Assembly (NCBI GenBank): GCA_023374025.1
Contig: SIJG01000016.1
Coordinates: forward strand, 1,158,642-1,222,641
Direction: 5' to 3'
DNA from: Heterodera schachtii
Lineage: Eukaryota; Nematoda; Chromadorea; Rhabditida; Heteroderidae
Length of the DNA stretch: 64,000 bases
The position numbers were made by a program, and so were the translations under genes. The notes under the pieces are model-generated. The model saw only the letters and a program-made list of their open reading frames with translations. It was not told the origin of the DNA and searched no databases. Of the stretch, positions 1 to 10,900 are shown piece by piece. Within the stretch, counting starts at the first letter, position 1. The number at the start of each line of letters is the position of its first letter.

Positions 1-235
1 GGTATCATTGAGAGTCCTTCGCGTGCTCTATTAGCCTTATGAAAGCAAAACAATTTTCAGGTATGTAAAAAGTTATTAAGAAAAAGCTTAAAATTTTCGT
101 TTTTTTGCAATTTTCATGTTACAACTTTTTGGGTAATTGTCTAATCGAGAAGCAATAGCTTAGAAACGGCTTCAAAACATATTAAGCTTTTCGTATGATG
201 CCAAGATTGTTGGATTTGATTGATAATGAAAAAAG

Positions 236-1135
236 TTATAGCCCAAAATTTTGGGCTGGCGCCGAAACGACTCCGACCCGTTTTTTGCGTTCAAATGATT
301 TTTTAAGAATTTGATTTTTTAGGGCTATGGTCAGTCGACAGTGTTTATTTTGCTGATGCTCTCCCATTGTTTTGATGCTTCTTCCTCCTCCTTTTTTCTG
401 TTTTCCGCTGTCCTCCTTCAAAATGTCGTTGTACCTTCTGTACTGCTCCAGCACAGTCAAATGGTGCGTCTTCAGATGGCTCTTCAATGTGCTGGTCGGC
501 TTCAAGTTCTTTTGCGCCGGTCGGCGGTACGGACAGTGGCGGCAACTGATCGCATTGGCATCAAACCGGTAGAAGTAATGGTAGTCGATTCTCTATAACG
601 GAATGGCATTTAATTAGGATTAATTTAATACTTTGTACTATATATATATATATATATATATCTATATCTTTTTTCACCTTCTCTTTGTGCGCATTCGGCC
701 TCAACATTTTAGGTTCGGTGCCATATTCAGTATCAAAATTCATTCCATTGTCTATAAATAATTAGGTTTATTTATATTATTGCCCTCCCCTAATGCTCAC
801 CATCATTGGGCTCTTCCGGCTGAAAAGTTCGGCACTTTTGGCCATCTTTTGTCTTCGATTGTTTTTTGATGTTTTTTCTTGGCAGTTTTTGCACTATCTT
901 TGTGCAGTTTTCGTTTGTTTTTTGGCTCATAAATTCGCTCATTTTTTGCTCTCTTAAAATTATTATTTTTAATTATTTTCTTTTTCTCCATTTTTACCTC
1001 GCTTCCTTTTCTTTCAAAATGGCATTTTGCAGTTGTGCCCAAGTGTCCAATTGTTGGTTTTTCAGCTTTTCGTGCATCAGTTGAAGGCAATTATCCTTGT
1101 AAAGATTCACTAATGGACAGAATAAATCCTGCATT
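236..1135 (-). pseudogene. BED-like zinc-finger repeat gene, copy A (broken)
   Basis: This is a degraded copy of the gene that is intact at 16550-17262 and 24467-25258. The N-terminal exon (about 985-1135) and the C-terminal zinc-finger part (about 345-590) are recognisable on the minus strand, but the reading frame is broken between them and a TA microsatellite sits in the middle. The zinc-finger part keeps the C-x2-C and the histidine end (STLKSHLKTHH). The GC-richer coding part stands out from the AT-rich flanks, which are shared with the other copies, so this is part of a mobile or duplicated repeat unit rather than a single-copy gene. Confidence 0.6.
639..667. repeat. TA dinucleotide microsatellite
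   Basis: This is an uninterrupted run of about a dozen TA units inside BED-finger copy A. It lies where the intact copies carry a Tyr/Asn/Ile-rich linker, so it probably expanded after the copy stopped being constrained. Confidence 0.85.
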
Positions 1136-2440
1136 ATCTAAAAATGATTTGATTACAAAAAATTCAATATAAATAAAATATATTCGTTTTAATTTTCATT
1201 TGATAATTTGTTTTTATTAATTTTTATAATTTAATTAATTAATTTATTTTTTTGAATCTAATCAAACCCAATTATTAAAAATTGATTTTTAATAGTGATT
1301 TTGTCAACTAAATGAGAAATATTCTCATAAAATGGATTTCTTTTATTTTATTCAACTAATTGCATAATTTTTGTGAACTAAATGCGGAATATTGATGTGA
1401 CAGCCAGTGAATTAAACAATTATAATTGGAATTTCTATTTTAAAATTTATGAAATTCCATTTACGGAAAATATTTGTGCATCGAAATGTCATTCGCTATT
1501 TTCTTTACTATTCACTAAATATTCACAAAAATTATCAAACCCATTACATTTGAATAATTTTCCTTAAACTGAAATAAAAAAGTTGAATTATTTTAAGACT
1601 TTGCCAATTAAAAAACCTATTTTGGGTGATGCTAATGTGTTACGACACACACGCCCATTTAAAATTAAAGGCCTTATCCTCCTGAGTTAATGACTTATGC
1701 AGAATTTTGTTTAAAATGTTAATAAGCCTGGGTTAGCTAATCTGGCTTAAGGAAAAGTGTAAAATTTAAATTATTTCAATGAAAGATGTCGTTTATATAT
1801 AATATCCAATTTTTAATATAAAATGAGAGGATAATTTTTATAAATTGTATTATTAAATATATAATCATGAAATAATTAATATCAATCAATCGTTTAAGCA
1901 TTAATATGCATAATAAAAGGCAAATTATTGTAAAAAACAATTTTATTTTATAAATATTATTTTTGGTGCCATAAAATGTATATAATCAATATGAAAATTT
2001 TTTGAATGGATTGATTTTCTTCTGTGCCCTAATTCTTACGATGACCTTCTTACGAACATTTCGGTTGTCTGAACAAAAACAATTCGCTGCTTTTCCTTCC
2101 CGAATTGAGAAGCTTGAAGTTGCTCCAACAAATTTTTTCAGGCTAAGGAAAAGATAAAGTTAATGCCAATTATTACAGTTACCTAATTTTATGTCTAGAA
2201 AAGTTGAAAAAATTGTTGGAAATTTTGTCACCCAAATGACGCAAAATGTCCAAAATATAAATGCTTATGGCAACGGAATTGTTCCAAATCCCATCAAAAA
2301 TTCTTGGGGTTCTCTTCCTCCGTTTGTTCAATCACAATTCATTCGCCCACATGCTGTAAACGCTCGTCAAAAATGTCCGTTTTTGACCTATTTTAATAAA
2401 ATATTGAGAAAATATAAATTTTAAAAGAAATTCAATTATT
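1136..2440. repeat. Flank of BED-finger repeat unit
   Basis: This AT-rich stretch has no convincing gene. The block near 1381 (word AATGCGGAATATTG) recurs near 14400 and 25500. The block 2130-2330 recurs at 26450-26650. In both cases it follows a BED-finger copy in the same order, so the repeated unit is at least about 2.2 kb. A 77-codon frame (2191-2424, plus) looks coding-like (polar, Asn/Gln-rich), but its counterpart near 26560 carries stops, so I do not call it a gene. Confidence 0.5.
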
Positions 2441-2836
2441 TTTCAAAAGTGTTTTCTGAAATTTTGAAATATTAATGAAATGAGATTACCCGATAGGGCG
2501 TGCCACCCAATGGCTGAACTGACTCATCCGCTCTTGTGATTTGCCAAATTTCCTTTATTTATTTTTTGTGGAAATTCTGCTGCTCTTGTACATTAAAGTT
2601 TATTTAACAATTTTCAATATTTCCCCCAACATAGATGGATGAGCCAGCCCTATTGTTTTTGGTGGGGACGAATTATACTACAGCCTGACGCATTTTAGGT
2701 CATTTCTCAAATGGTCTTTATAAAAGGTTTAAATATAATATTAATTAATTTAAAAATTAAATATTAAAGTTTGAGCCCGGCTGAAGCGGAGCAGCAGAAC
2801 CAATTCCACACCGATGATATTCTCTCTTCTACTTAC

Positions 2837-3004
2837 ACCACGGCACAACGCCGACGACGAGTTAAAGCAGTAGGGCGCAACACTAATGACGTGTTCAAAT
2901 AGTAGCACCACCTGCAGCAGAGATATAAAGACAAGGAAGCAGACCAGAATTGATAGCGCTGGCGAGAGTGGGCGAGATTGTGGCGCCGGAAGGGAGTTGC
3001 GCAT
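2837..3004 (-). CDS. Putative membrane-protein first exon
   Basis: A 56-codon frame begins with ATG at 3004 and ends exactly at a canonical donor (GTAAGT, 2836-2831) in phase 0. It encodes a short basic/proline N-terminus and then about 25 strongly hydrophobic residues (ILVCFLVFISLLQVVLLF), which is a signal anchor or uncleaved signal peptide. A possible downstream exon lies at about 2490-2535, again ending at a GTAATC donor. The plus strand here is also partly open (about 2760-2870), so the strand is not certain. The gene is not recognised, and only this exon is supported. Confidence 0.35.
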
Positions 3005-4381
3005 TCATTGGCTCAATTTTCTCTAAAGAGCGATACAGTTGATGACGAGGAGTACATTGAAAAGGTTTTTTATTTAATAAAAGCATTTTTTTAAATTAAA
3101 TTCTTTTATCTCTGACAATAACGGAATGGCGTTGGTATCTTCTCCCAATTGTTTTGTTCGCTTGACGTCTCTCACAGGCAAACGTTGGGACCAGGGACGG
3201 GACTAGAAGCCGAAGGCGAAGCCCAATTTTTTTGAAGCACGATGTTCGAAGCCCAAAAAACGCGAAGTTTTCGAAGCTCGAAGTTTTTGAAAAAATAATA
3301 TTTCACTAAGAAAATTTTGTGGGTGGTAAAAATTAATTGTAACAAAAATCAAGATCATAATTAGACTGTTCGAGAGCGAAAATTTCAAAGACTCGAGACC
3401 GAGACCGAAAATCCCGAGACTTCTTTTCACAAAATTTTCGTATACATAAAATTGATGAAAACTTTAGATAAGTTTAAAAATCAAATTTTTATGCCTTTCT
3501 TAACAGTTTTTTTGCTTTTTTTTTATTTTGATTTAATTAGATACATATTTATTATTCCAAAAAGCTGGGGGTGGGTAGGGCGGTGCCGATAGGCGCCGTC
3601 AGGGAAAATGGAAATTTTGAACGTACTTTGTTAACAGATTTAGGCAAAAAATGAAAAATTGCGATTTTGAGCCTATCTTTTTAAGAAAAATTGGGGGTCT
3701 TAGGCGTTAGGGGAAAAGTGCTAATTTTGAACTTCCTATATAATAAAGTTGAGTGTTTGTATGTGTCCGTGTTTGAATTAGTGTGGCGTTTTGTATTATT
3801 TTTGCGTAAAAAATGAATTTGAAAAAGGAAATGTTTGGTTATGATTTTTTTTACTTTTGTTTTGTCTGTCTTTACAAAAAGAACAGTTTAAAATAAATTT
3901 CTCTTTTTTTGTTTTAGTTTTTTAATGACAAAATAGTTTTTGTATGTTTTATTAATGATAATGAAATCGCAATGAATGCTTTCTATTGCATTTGTTAAGA
4001 GAAAAGTATTTTGTTTTTGTCATATTACCAAAGTGCGTATGGAAATGAATGCTCTTAACACTTTTGTAAAGAAGAAAAGAAAAAGATTGTTTTTGTATAT
4101 GCAAAGTCAATGGAAATGATCTTACAATTAGTTTTGATATTGTATTGAAAAAGTTTTGGTTCGAGAAATTGTTTTGACTTTGAAATGGAGTTTTTTTGTT
4201 TTGTAATTAAAGCCGATGTCAATTATGCCTCTTTTAATGGATACGGTTTTAATTGGATGGATTTATCGCATTTATTGTTTGTTTTGACAAAAAGAAGTTA
4301 CTTTTACAAAGTGGATTTACTTTAAACGATATAAGATCAGTTTATTTGTTCTTTTTTTGTATGTAGATGTTTATGTAAAAG

Positions 4382-5640
4382 TAAGTCCCAGTGATTGACA
4401 TGCCGATGAATCCGTGAAATTGAGTCCAAGTGATTGGAATACCGGAGAATTGAGTAGAATTGTGTCCCAGTGATTGGAATGCTGGTGAGATTGAGTCCCG
4501 AGAATTGGAATGATCCCAGTGATTGGAATGCCGGAGAATTGAGTCCCTGTGATTGGAATGCTGGAGAATTGAGTCCCAGTGATAGAAATGATGGTGAGAT
4601 GAATCCCGGAGACTGGAATGTCGGAGAATTGAGTCCCGTTGATTGCGATGCCATTCTGAAGAATTGGTGCGATTGAGTCCCAGTGATTGAAATTCTGGAG
4701 AGATTGAATCCCGGTAATTGGAATGATGGAGAATTGAGTTCCAAAATGCTGGTGGATTGAGTCCCAATGATTGGAATGTTGGTGGGTTGAGTAAATGTGA
4801 TTGTAATGTTGGTGGGTTAGTCCTGGCGATTGGAATTCTGGTGGATTGAGTCCCAGTGATTGGAATGTCGGAGAATTGAGTCCCGGTGATTGCGATGAGG
4901 TCCCGTTGATTGGAATTTTGGTGGATTGAGTCCCAGTGTGTTAAGAAATGTCCTCAGAATTGGTGAGATTGAGTGGTGAGGGGGCCGAAGGCCCCCCGTA
5001 CGAGGCCGCGAAGCGGCCGAGTGAGTACCTTTGGCGCAACAAATTGGTGAGGGGTGCCGCAGGCCCACGTAAGAGACCGCGAAGCGGCCGAGCCACCCAC
5101 ACTGATTCAACATCCCAAGGCATACAAAAAGTTAAAAATGCTGAAGAAATTTGCTAAGATTCAGTCCAGTGATTGAAATGCTGGTGGATTGAGTCCCAGT
5201 GATTGGAATTTCATTGGAATGCCGGAGAATTGAGTCCCAGTGATTGAAATGCTGGTGGATTGAGTTTCTTGGAATACCGGAGAATTGAGTAATAGTGATT
5301 GGAATGTTGTTGGGTTGAGTAAAAGCGACTGTAATGTTGGTGGGTTGAGTCCCAGTGATTGGAATGCTGGTGGATTGAGTCCCAGTGATTGAAATGTCAT
5401 TGGAATGCCGGAGAATTGAGTCCCAGTGATTGAAATGCTGGTGGATTGGGTCCCAGTGATTGGAATGCATGAGAATTTCGTCCCAGTGATTGGAATGCTG
5501 ATGGGTTGAGTCCCAGTGATTGGAAGAGAATTTCGTCCCAGTGATTGGAATGCTAGTGGGTTGAGTCCAATTTATTGAAATGCTGGTGGTTAAGTCCAGG
5601 CGATTGGAATTCTGGTGGGTTGAGTCCCGGCGATTGGAGA
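4382..5640. repeat. 30-bp minisatellite array
   Basis: About forty degenerate copies of a unit of roughly 30 bp (TGAGTCCCAGTGATTGGAAT plus ten variable bases) run through this region. GC-rich inserts with GGCCGCGAAGCGGCC palindromes interrupt the array at about 4980-5100. The unit is a multiple of three, so both strands show long spurious frames (minus: Asn-His-Trp-Asp-Ser repeats). There is no start, splice or composition evidence for translation. Confidence 0.9.
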
Positions 5641-5724
5641 AAAAGACAAGAAAAGAATGCGAGGCCGCTAAGCGGCCGAGCCAATCGATTTTATCATTCA
5701 TATCCTACAATACAATCGTACTAC

Positions 5725-5761
5725 CTAGCGGGGGATGCGCCGAAGGCGCTGACCCCGCTAG
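5725..5761 (+). other. Helitron-like 3' terminal hairpin 1
   Basis: The outer arms CTAGCGGGG and CCCCGCTAG enclose a second stem GCGCC/GGCGC with a GAA loop. CTAG is followed by T. It matches the copy at 6630-6666, including about 50 bp of sequence upstream. Confidence 0.6.
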
Positions 5762-6154
5762 TATATATTTAAAAACAACACTGATACTAATTTTCAAAAA
5801 TGTTAATTTTTGAAAAATTAAATGAAAACACCTACTTGGAGGGGAACTGATCCAACGCAAAATTGGGAAGGAAACCAAGAGCACAACCCACTTGACCACG
5901 CATGTGACAAATTTAAAAGGAAAAAATGGCAAAAGTTTCATCTTTAGGGGTGTATTTTGCCCGAAACTTCTTGTAAATTACCCGAAGTTCGAAGCCAAAA
6001 AACGCGAAGTTTTCGAAGCTCGAAGTTTCGCCCATCCCTGGTTGGGACTCACAGTTTTGCACACGTGAAGGCATTGCGGGCGCAGGCACTTTTTGCCGTG
6101 AAAGAACTGCACGACGATTTTGTAGAACAGGAAGGATTACCCCTCTCTTTGTAG

Positions 6155-7168
6155 TTAGTTAGCTACTTTATTTATGTATGTATGAGTCACGGTTTGAATG
6201 TGTCGTTTGCATACAATGAATAATTTTGACTTTGTTTTATATTTTTATAAAGCAATGAAGTGCGTCTTGCTTCTTCGTTGCAGATTTTGAGTGGAACTGG
6301 GTTCGGAACGAGTTTTTTCGGATGAAATTTTGATGACACCATAAATCGCCGAGATTCTTAAAAAAATAGCTAATTAAGAAGGCTCAAAAAGGTAGCTTTA
6401 TTTGTTATTTGGTGTTGTTGTTGGTTTAGTTTGAATGTGATCTGTTACTTTACCAATTACGGCTATTAACTTTAAATGATTAATTTATTTAAGTTTCAAA
6501 ATTGCGAGGATTTTAATATTTTTTTCAAACATTGTAATTTGTAAATGATCAAGTGGGTATCGGCCTCAGCACGATCTGCTCGGGCAGCAAGCCGATTTAA
6601 TCATTGAATTCTGCATTACAATAGACTGCCTAGCGTGGGATGGGCCGAGAGCTTTAACCACGCTAGTATTAATAAAAAATCTATTTTAAATTTCAATAAA
6701 AAATCAATATCTTCAATCTTAATACCATTTTTGTTAAATAATAAGATTTATAAAAAAAAATTATAGGAAAATGAGATGTTTGATTAGTGCATTTTTGTGA
6801 ACAGCACCAATTTTAATTCTTTGTGAATCGTCAAATTTGTACTTTTGTTGAATCGACCCACCACGAAAAAATATAAGGGCGAGCAAAATACGATTGAAAA
6901 AATAAAATAAAATTATGTCAAAGTCGAGCTGGGAAACAGAGTAAAAGCCAAATAATTATGAAATTTTGTTGCCTGCCCAGTTCTGCGTTTTTACCCGCTG
7001 AACGGTTCAATTCCGAGGGCATTTGGGCAATTCCAGTTTCGGGTCTGTAACTCTTTGAAAAAAAAAACATTTGGTTTGTTCCATTTTGGCTTTGGGCCCT
7101 ATGATTCATATTCACCAAATTATATTTGACTATTTAAATGAAAATGATGACTGTCTTTTTAAAATAGT
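6155..7168. other. Gene-free AT-rich stretch with repeat flanks
   Basis: No gene is supported. It contains the second Helitron-like hairpin (6630-6666). From about 6890 on it carries sequence shared with the flanks of BED-finger copies D and E (around 22200 and 24330), including the word TCAAAGTCGAG. The block 6985-7060 recurs in diverged form near 21265 and 40440. The LTR retrotransposon is inserted at the right edge. Confidence 0.5.
6630..6666 (+). other. Helitron-like 3' terminal hairpin 2
   Basis: The arms are CTAGCGTGG and CCACGCTAG. Relative to the copy at 5725-5761 one stem pair has changed on both sides (G:C to T:A), so pairing is kept. CTAG is again followed by T. The matching 5' end was not found. 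Confidence 0.5.
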
Positions 7169-7483
7169 TGTTGGGTAGCCAATCAATATTTGCCCTTCGC
7201 TCATTTCCCTTTTGGTCATTTCTCTATTTCTCTCGCGCTACACTCTCTCACTTTGTCATGTCTCTCTCCTTCACTATGCATGTGTCTCTTCCCTGTGTTC
7301 GTCCCCATAAATAGCCGAACACACAGCCATTCTTTGTCAGTCCATGTCATTTGCCATCTCCCTCTCATTTTGCATTTATTCTCTGTCTCCAATTTATTTC
7401 TTTCATTATATTTATTTGTGGACTTATTTTGTTTATTAAAGTTTATTCTCTCTAAGTGTTGTGGTCAAGCGAAAGACACAACA
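7169..7483 (+). repeat. 5' LTR
   Basis: It begins TGTTGGGTAGCC and ends CACAACA, giving the usual TG...CA ends, and is 315 bp long. It is TC-rich in the first half. It contains CATAAATAGCC near 7305, a possible TATA-like element, and TTTATTAAAGTTTATT near 7432, a possible polyadenylation region. Confidence 0.93.
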
Positions 7484-7487
7484 TTTT

Positions 7488-7500
7488 TGGCGCAGTCAGC
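7488..7500 (+). promoter_or_regulatory. Probable primer-binding site
   Basis: TGGCGCAGTCAGC starts a few bases after the 5' LTR. The TGG start fits a site complementary to a CCA-ended tRNA. I cannot assign the tRNA from sequence alone. Confidence 0.5.
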
Positions 7501-7908
7501 ATAAGGCATTTTTCTCCATTTCATTTAAAATTTTGGCAGTCCCAGGCATCTTTCATTTTTCTCCTCATTCATTCATCTTTGGCAAAACCCGAGGCCACCT
7601 CCACGTAACACTCTGTGTGGAATTCCAACTCATTGCGAGCTCTGTGAACACCCGCACAGTTGAAAGTGAATGAGAACACATTGAGGTGGACAGTGAAGCC
7701 AACATATGTGTATTCCATTCGCTGCGCATTCCCACAAACAGCCGACGGTTTAAACGCCAATCACTTTATTCGCATTTCATCATTTTATTTGACCTGCGGA
7801 CTGGCCAATTCATAAGCATTCACACCAAAAGCCATTGCTGACGCCGCACATTTCATTTGACTTTCATTTGGACTCAATCATTTCATTGAATTCATTTCAC
7901 TCATAATC

Positions 7909-10900
7909 ATGGCAAATCCCGCGGACATGGCACTGCTATTCCAACAGCTAACAGACACTCTCAAAAACATTGCAAATCAAAATGCAAATCCCAATAAACA
8001 AAACTCCGACCTATTCGCTACAATTAATTCCCAATTGTCCGAATTCATCTACAACCCGGAAGCGGATTTGGTTTTTGAAATTTGGCACGAACGTTACGGA
8101 CCATTTCTTGAGTCGGATGGACAGTCATTGCCAGATGAAATGAAAACACGTCTGTTGGTTGGTAAGCTTGGTGCGCAAGAATACGCGCGATTCACGGAGA
8201 GCATCCTCCCGCAAAAACCAACAGACCTCTCATACAATGTCACAGTAAGCAAGTTAAAGGGTCTGTTTTGTGGCACAAAATCAATTTTTGTTAAACGATT
8301 TGAGTGTTTTCAGTTGCAGAAAGCACCAACACAGAGTCCAATCGATTTCGCGGCACAAGTCAGCGCACAGTGTGAACGGGCACAAATGACACTGACCAAA
8401 GAGGAGATCAAAGCCCTCGTGTTCATCAGCGGTCTCAGCTCAGGCGACCGCGACTTGAGGGAGCGCTGTCTCAAAATGATGGAGGAGGACCGAGCCAAGA
8501 ACACGGACATCAAGTTTGAGCGGCTCGTCGAGGAATGTCGCGCCATTTTGTCGCTCAGGAGTGCCGCCGCTGCACTCGAACATCCTGGTCACGGGTGGCA
8601 GGCAAATTCAATTTCAGTTAAGCCGCAGCGTGAAAAAGAGCGACAAGGAAGACAGAGACAGTCCAGCACATCATCGCGCACAGGGCATTTCAATGAAGGA
8701 CGGACGCGCAGTCAATCAGCAAATGGCCGCCATTCATCAAAGCCGCGTCCGCCTTTTCCATGCAAATGGTGTGGAGGAAGTCATTGGAACAACGAGTGCG
8801 ACAACAAACGAGGCCCAAAGTGCTACAACTGCGATCGAGTCGGACATTTTGCACGAGAGTGCCGAAGCAAAAAGAAGGCCAACAACAACGACTCGATGTC
8901 CGTCATGAATGTGTCCGACGACACTGACGGATGGATCACTGTGGATTGTGTGGTCAACGGCAGGCCGGTTTCATTGGTGGCAGACACAGCCGCCCGAAAA
9001 ACCATCATTCAAACGCCCATTTGGGAGAAATTGGGAAAACCCAAATTTAAAACGGGCCAAACTTTCGGAAAATCATATTCGGGGCATAATTTCGAATTAA
9101 TTGGATCATTTGATTGTACAGTTGAGTTCGCAGGCATTAAATTGGAGTTGGAATGTTTTGTGGCACCGACGGGAGCACTCAATCTCTTTGGTCTCCCGTG
9201 GATTCGAGCATTTGAGTTGGCACTTCAACGCCCAATCGCCACAACACTTCACATTGTCCAACCCGAAGCAACATTCATGGCCACATCGTCATCCGAAGAC
9301 CTGGCCAGCAAACTCAAGCGAAAATTTCCCGAAGTTTTCAGCGACGAACTCGGCCATTGTACCAAAATGCGTGCGCATTTGTACCTTAAGCCGGAAGCAA
9401 AGCCGATTTTCTGCCGTCCTCGTCCGGTACCACATGGCGCCATCGATGCCATCGACACGGAATTGGACCGTTTGTTGGCAATTGGGGCCATTAAACAGAT
9501 TGATTACAGCCGTTGGGCAGCTCCGATTGTGGCAGTGAAAAAGAAGTCGGGCGACGTCCGAGTCTGCATTGACTTCTCAACAGGGCTCAACGACGCGCTT
9601 GAACTCAACCGACACCCGTTGCCACGGCCCGACGACATTTTCAATGGCATTCGAGGCGCAACCATTTTCAGCCAAATCGACTTCAAGGACGCGTATCTTC
9701 AGGTTGAGTTGGACGATCAATCGAAACAGCTGGTCGGTTTGAATACCCATCGCGGTTTATTCCAATATCAGAGGTTGCCATTTGGGGTCAAATCTGCCCC
9801 CTCCATTTTTCAGAAATTAATGGATGAGCTAGTCACAGGCATGCATGGTGTTTTCGTCTACTTGGACGATTTCATCGTGGCAACATCATCCATGGACCAG
9901 CATCAGCAAACCCTTTTTAAATTTTTCAGTCGTTTGCAGGAATGGGGATTGCGAGTCAAATTCGAGAAGTGCAAATTTCTCTGCTCTGAATTGAAATTTC
10001 TGGGGCACATCATCTCAGCAGAAGGCATTCGACCGGATCCCGACCGCTCACGGACGATCAAAGAAATGCCAGCACCAACGGATGAGCAAACATTACGCTC
10101 TTTTCTTGGCGCAATTAATTATTATTCCCGTTTTGTCAGCAAAATGCGCGAGATCCGTGCGCCGCTGGACGAACTGCTAAAGAAGGACGTTCAATGGCAC
10201 TGGGGACCGGATCAACAGCAGGCATTTGAAGGGGCAAAGAAAATCATCACTTCAGATTTGCTCCTCACGAGTTACGACCCGACCAAGCCAATCATCGTCG
10301 CAGCGGACGCCAGCAACAAAGGACTAGGCGCTACGATCAGTCACACATTCGCCGATGGCAGCGAAAAAGTCGTCGAACATGCGTCCCGATCACTGACGCC
10401 AGCCGAGCGCAACTACTCCCAGATTGAGAAGGAGGCGCTGTCCATCATTTTCGCCGTTCAGAAGTTCCATCGCATGTTGTATGGGCGAAAATTTAGTCTT
10501 TTAACGGACCACAAGCCGTTACTAAGCATTTTTGGGTCCAAAAACGGGATCCCCATTTACACAGCGTCTAGGCTCCAACGCTGGGCACTAATTCTGTCAA
10601 ATTATGATTTCAGTATAAGGTACATCTCGACGAAAAATTTTGGTCAGGCCGATGTCCTCTCGCGACTGATCAGACAGCATCGCGACACACTTCAAGAGGA
10701 GGACAAAGTCATTGCTTCTGCTCAAATGGCACAAAATTTGGACAACTCCGAGGACGACAACATCGAGTTTTGTGCCGCAGCAGTCGACTACATGTTCCAA
10801 ACAACAATGGACCAACTGCCAGTCACGGCCGACGAAATCGCTCAACACATTGAACGTGACGAAGAAATGAAAAAGATCATTGAACATTGCAGAAATGGTT

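Larger units (their letters stand above)
3734..5761 (+). mobile_element. Probable non-autonomous Helitron
   Basis: The left end TCCTATATAATAAAG matches the 5' terminal style known from Helitrons. The right end is a GC-rich hairpin (5725-5761) finishing in CTAG and followed by T, as expected for Helitron 3' ends. The base before the left end is T rather than the usual A, and no Rep/helicase gene is present, so the call rests on the termini alone. A second, related 3' end lies at 6630-6666. Most of the body is a minisatellite. Confidence 0.45.
3192..6040. mobile_element. hAT-type non-autonomous element with GAAGC-word ends
   Basis: The ends are CAGGGACGGG at 3192 and its near reverse complement CCCATCCCTG ending at 6040. 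The element is flanked by an exact 8-bp duplication, GTTGGGAC (3184-3191 and 6041-6048), the hAT length. The outer 100 bp on each side are built from repeats of cGAAGCtcGAAGtt. The interior carries the GC-rich hairpin core (3581-3600), a probable Helitron and a minisatellite. No transposase is encoded. At 2849 bp it is large for a MITE because of the nested material. Confidence 0.8.
3178..6154 (+). pseudogene. Exon split by a hAT element; unknown protein C-terminus
   Basis: A pyrimidine-rich acceptor (CTCTCACAG) ends at 3177. The 14 nt that follow (3178-3191) run in frame into 6049-6154 once the inserted element and one copy of its 8-bp duplication (6041-6048) are ignored. Together they give a 39-codon terminal exon ending in TAG, with an amphipathic helical C-terminus (KALRAQALFAVKELHDDF). 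The minus strand over 6049-6154 also has an open frame ending at a GTGAGT donor, so the coding strand is uncertain. Whichever strand is right, the insertion lies in exon-like sequence. The family is not recognised. Confidence 0.35.

Noticed and set aside
4382..5640. CRISPR array
   Set aside because: The regular repeats have no conserved repeat/unique spacer structure; every part of the unit varies by point changes, and no cas genes are present.
4337..5701. Long open frames with Asn-His-Trp-Asp-Ser or Ser-Leu-Gly-Leu-Asn repeats
   Set aside because: They are translations of a 30-bp minisatellite on either strand; several frames are open at once and there is no start, splice or codon evidence.
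7190..7504. 104-codon frame in the 5' LTR (and its twin at 12271-12747)
   Set aside because: It is the TC-rich LTR read in one frame. It is present identically in both LTRs and has no coding features.
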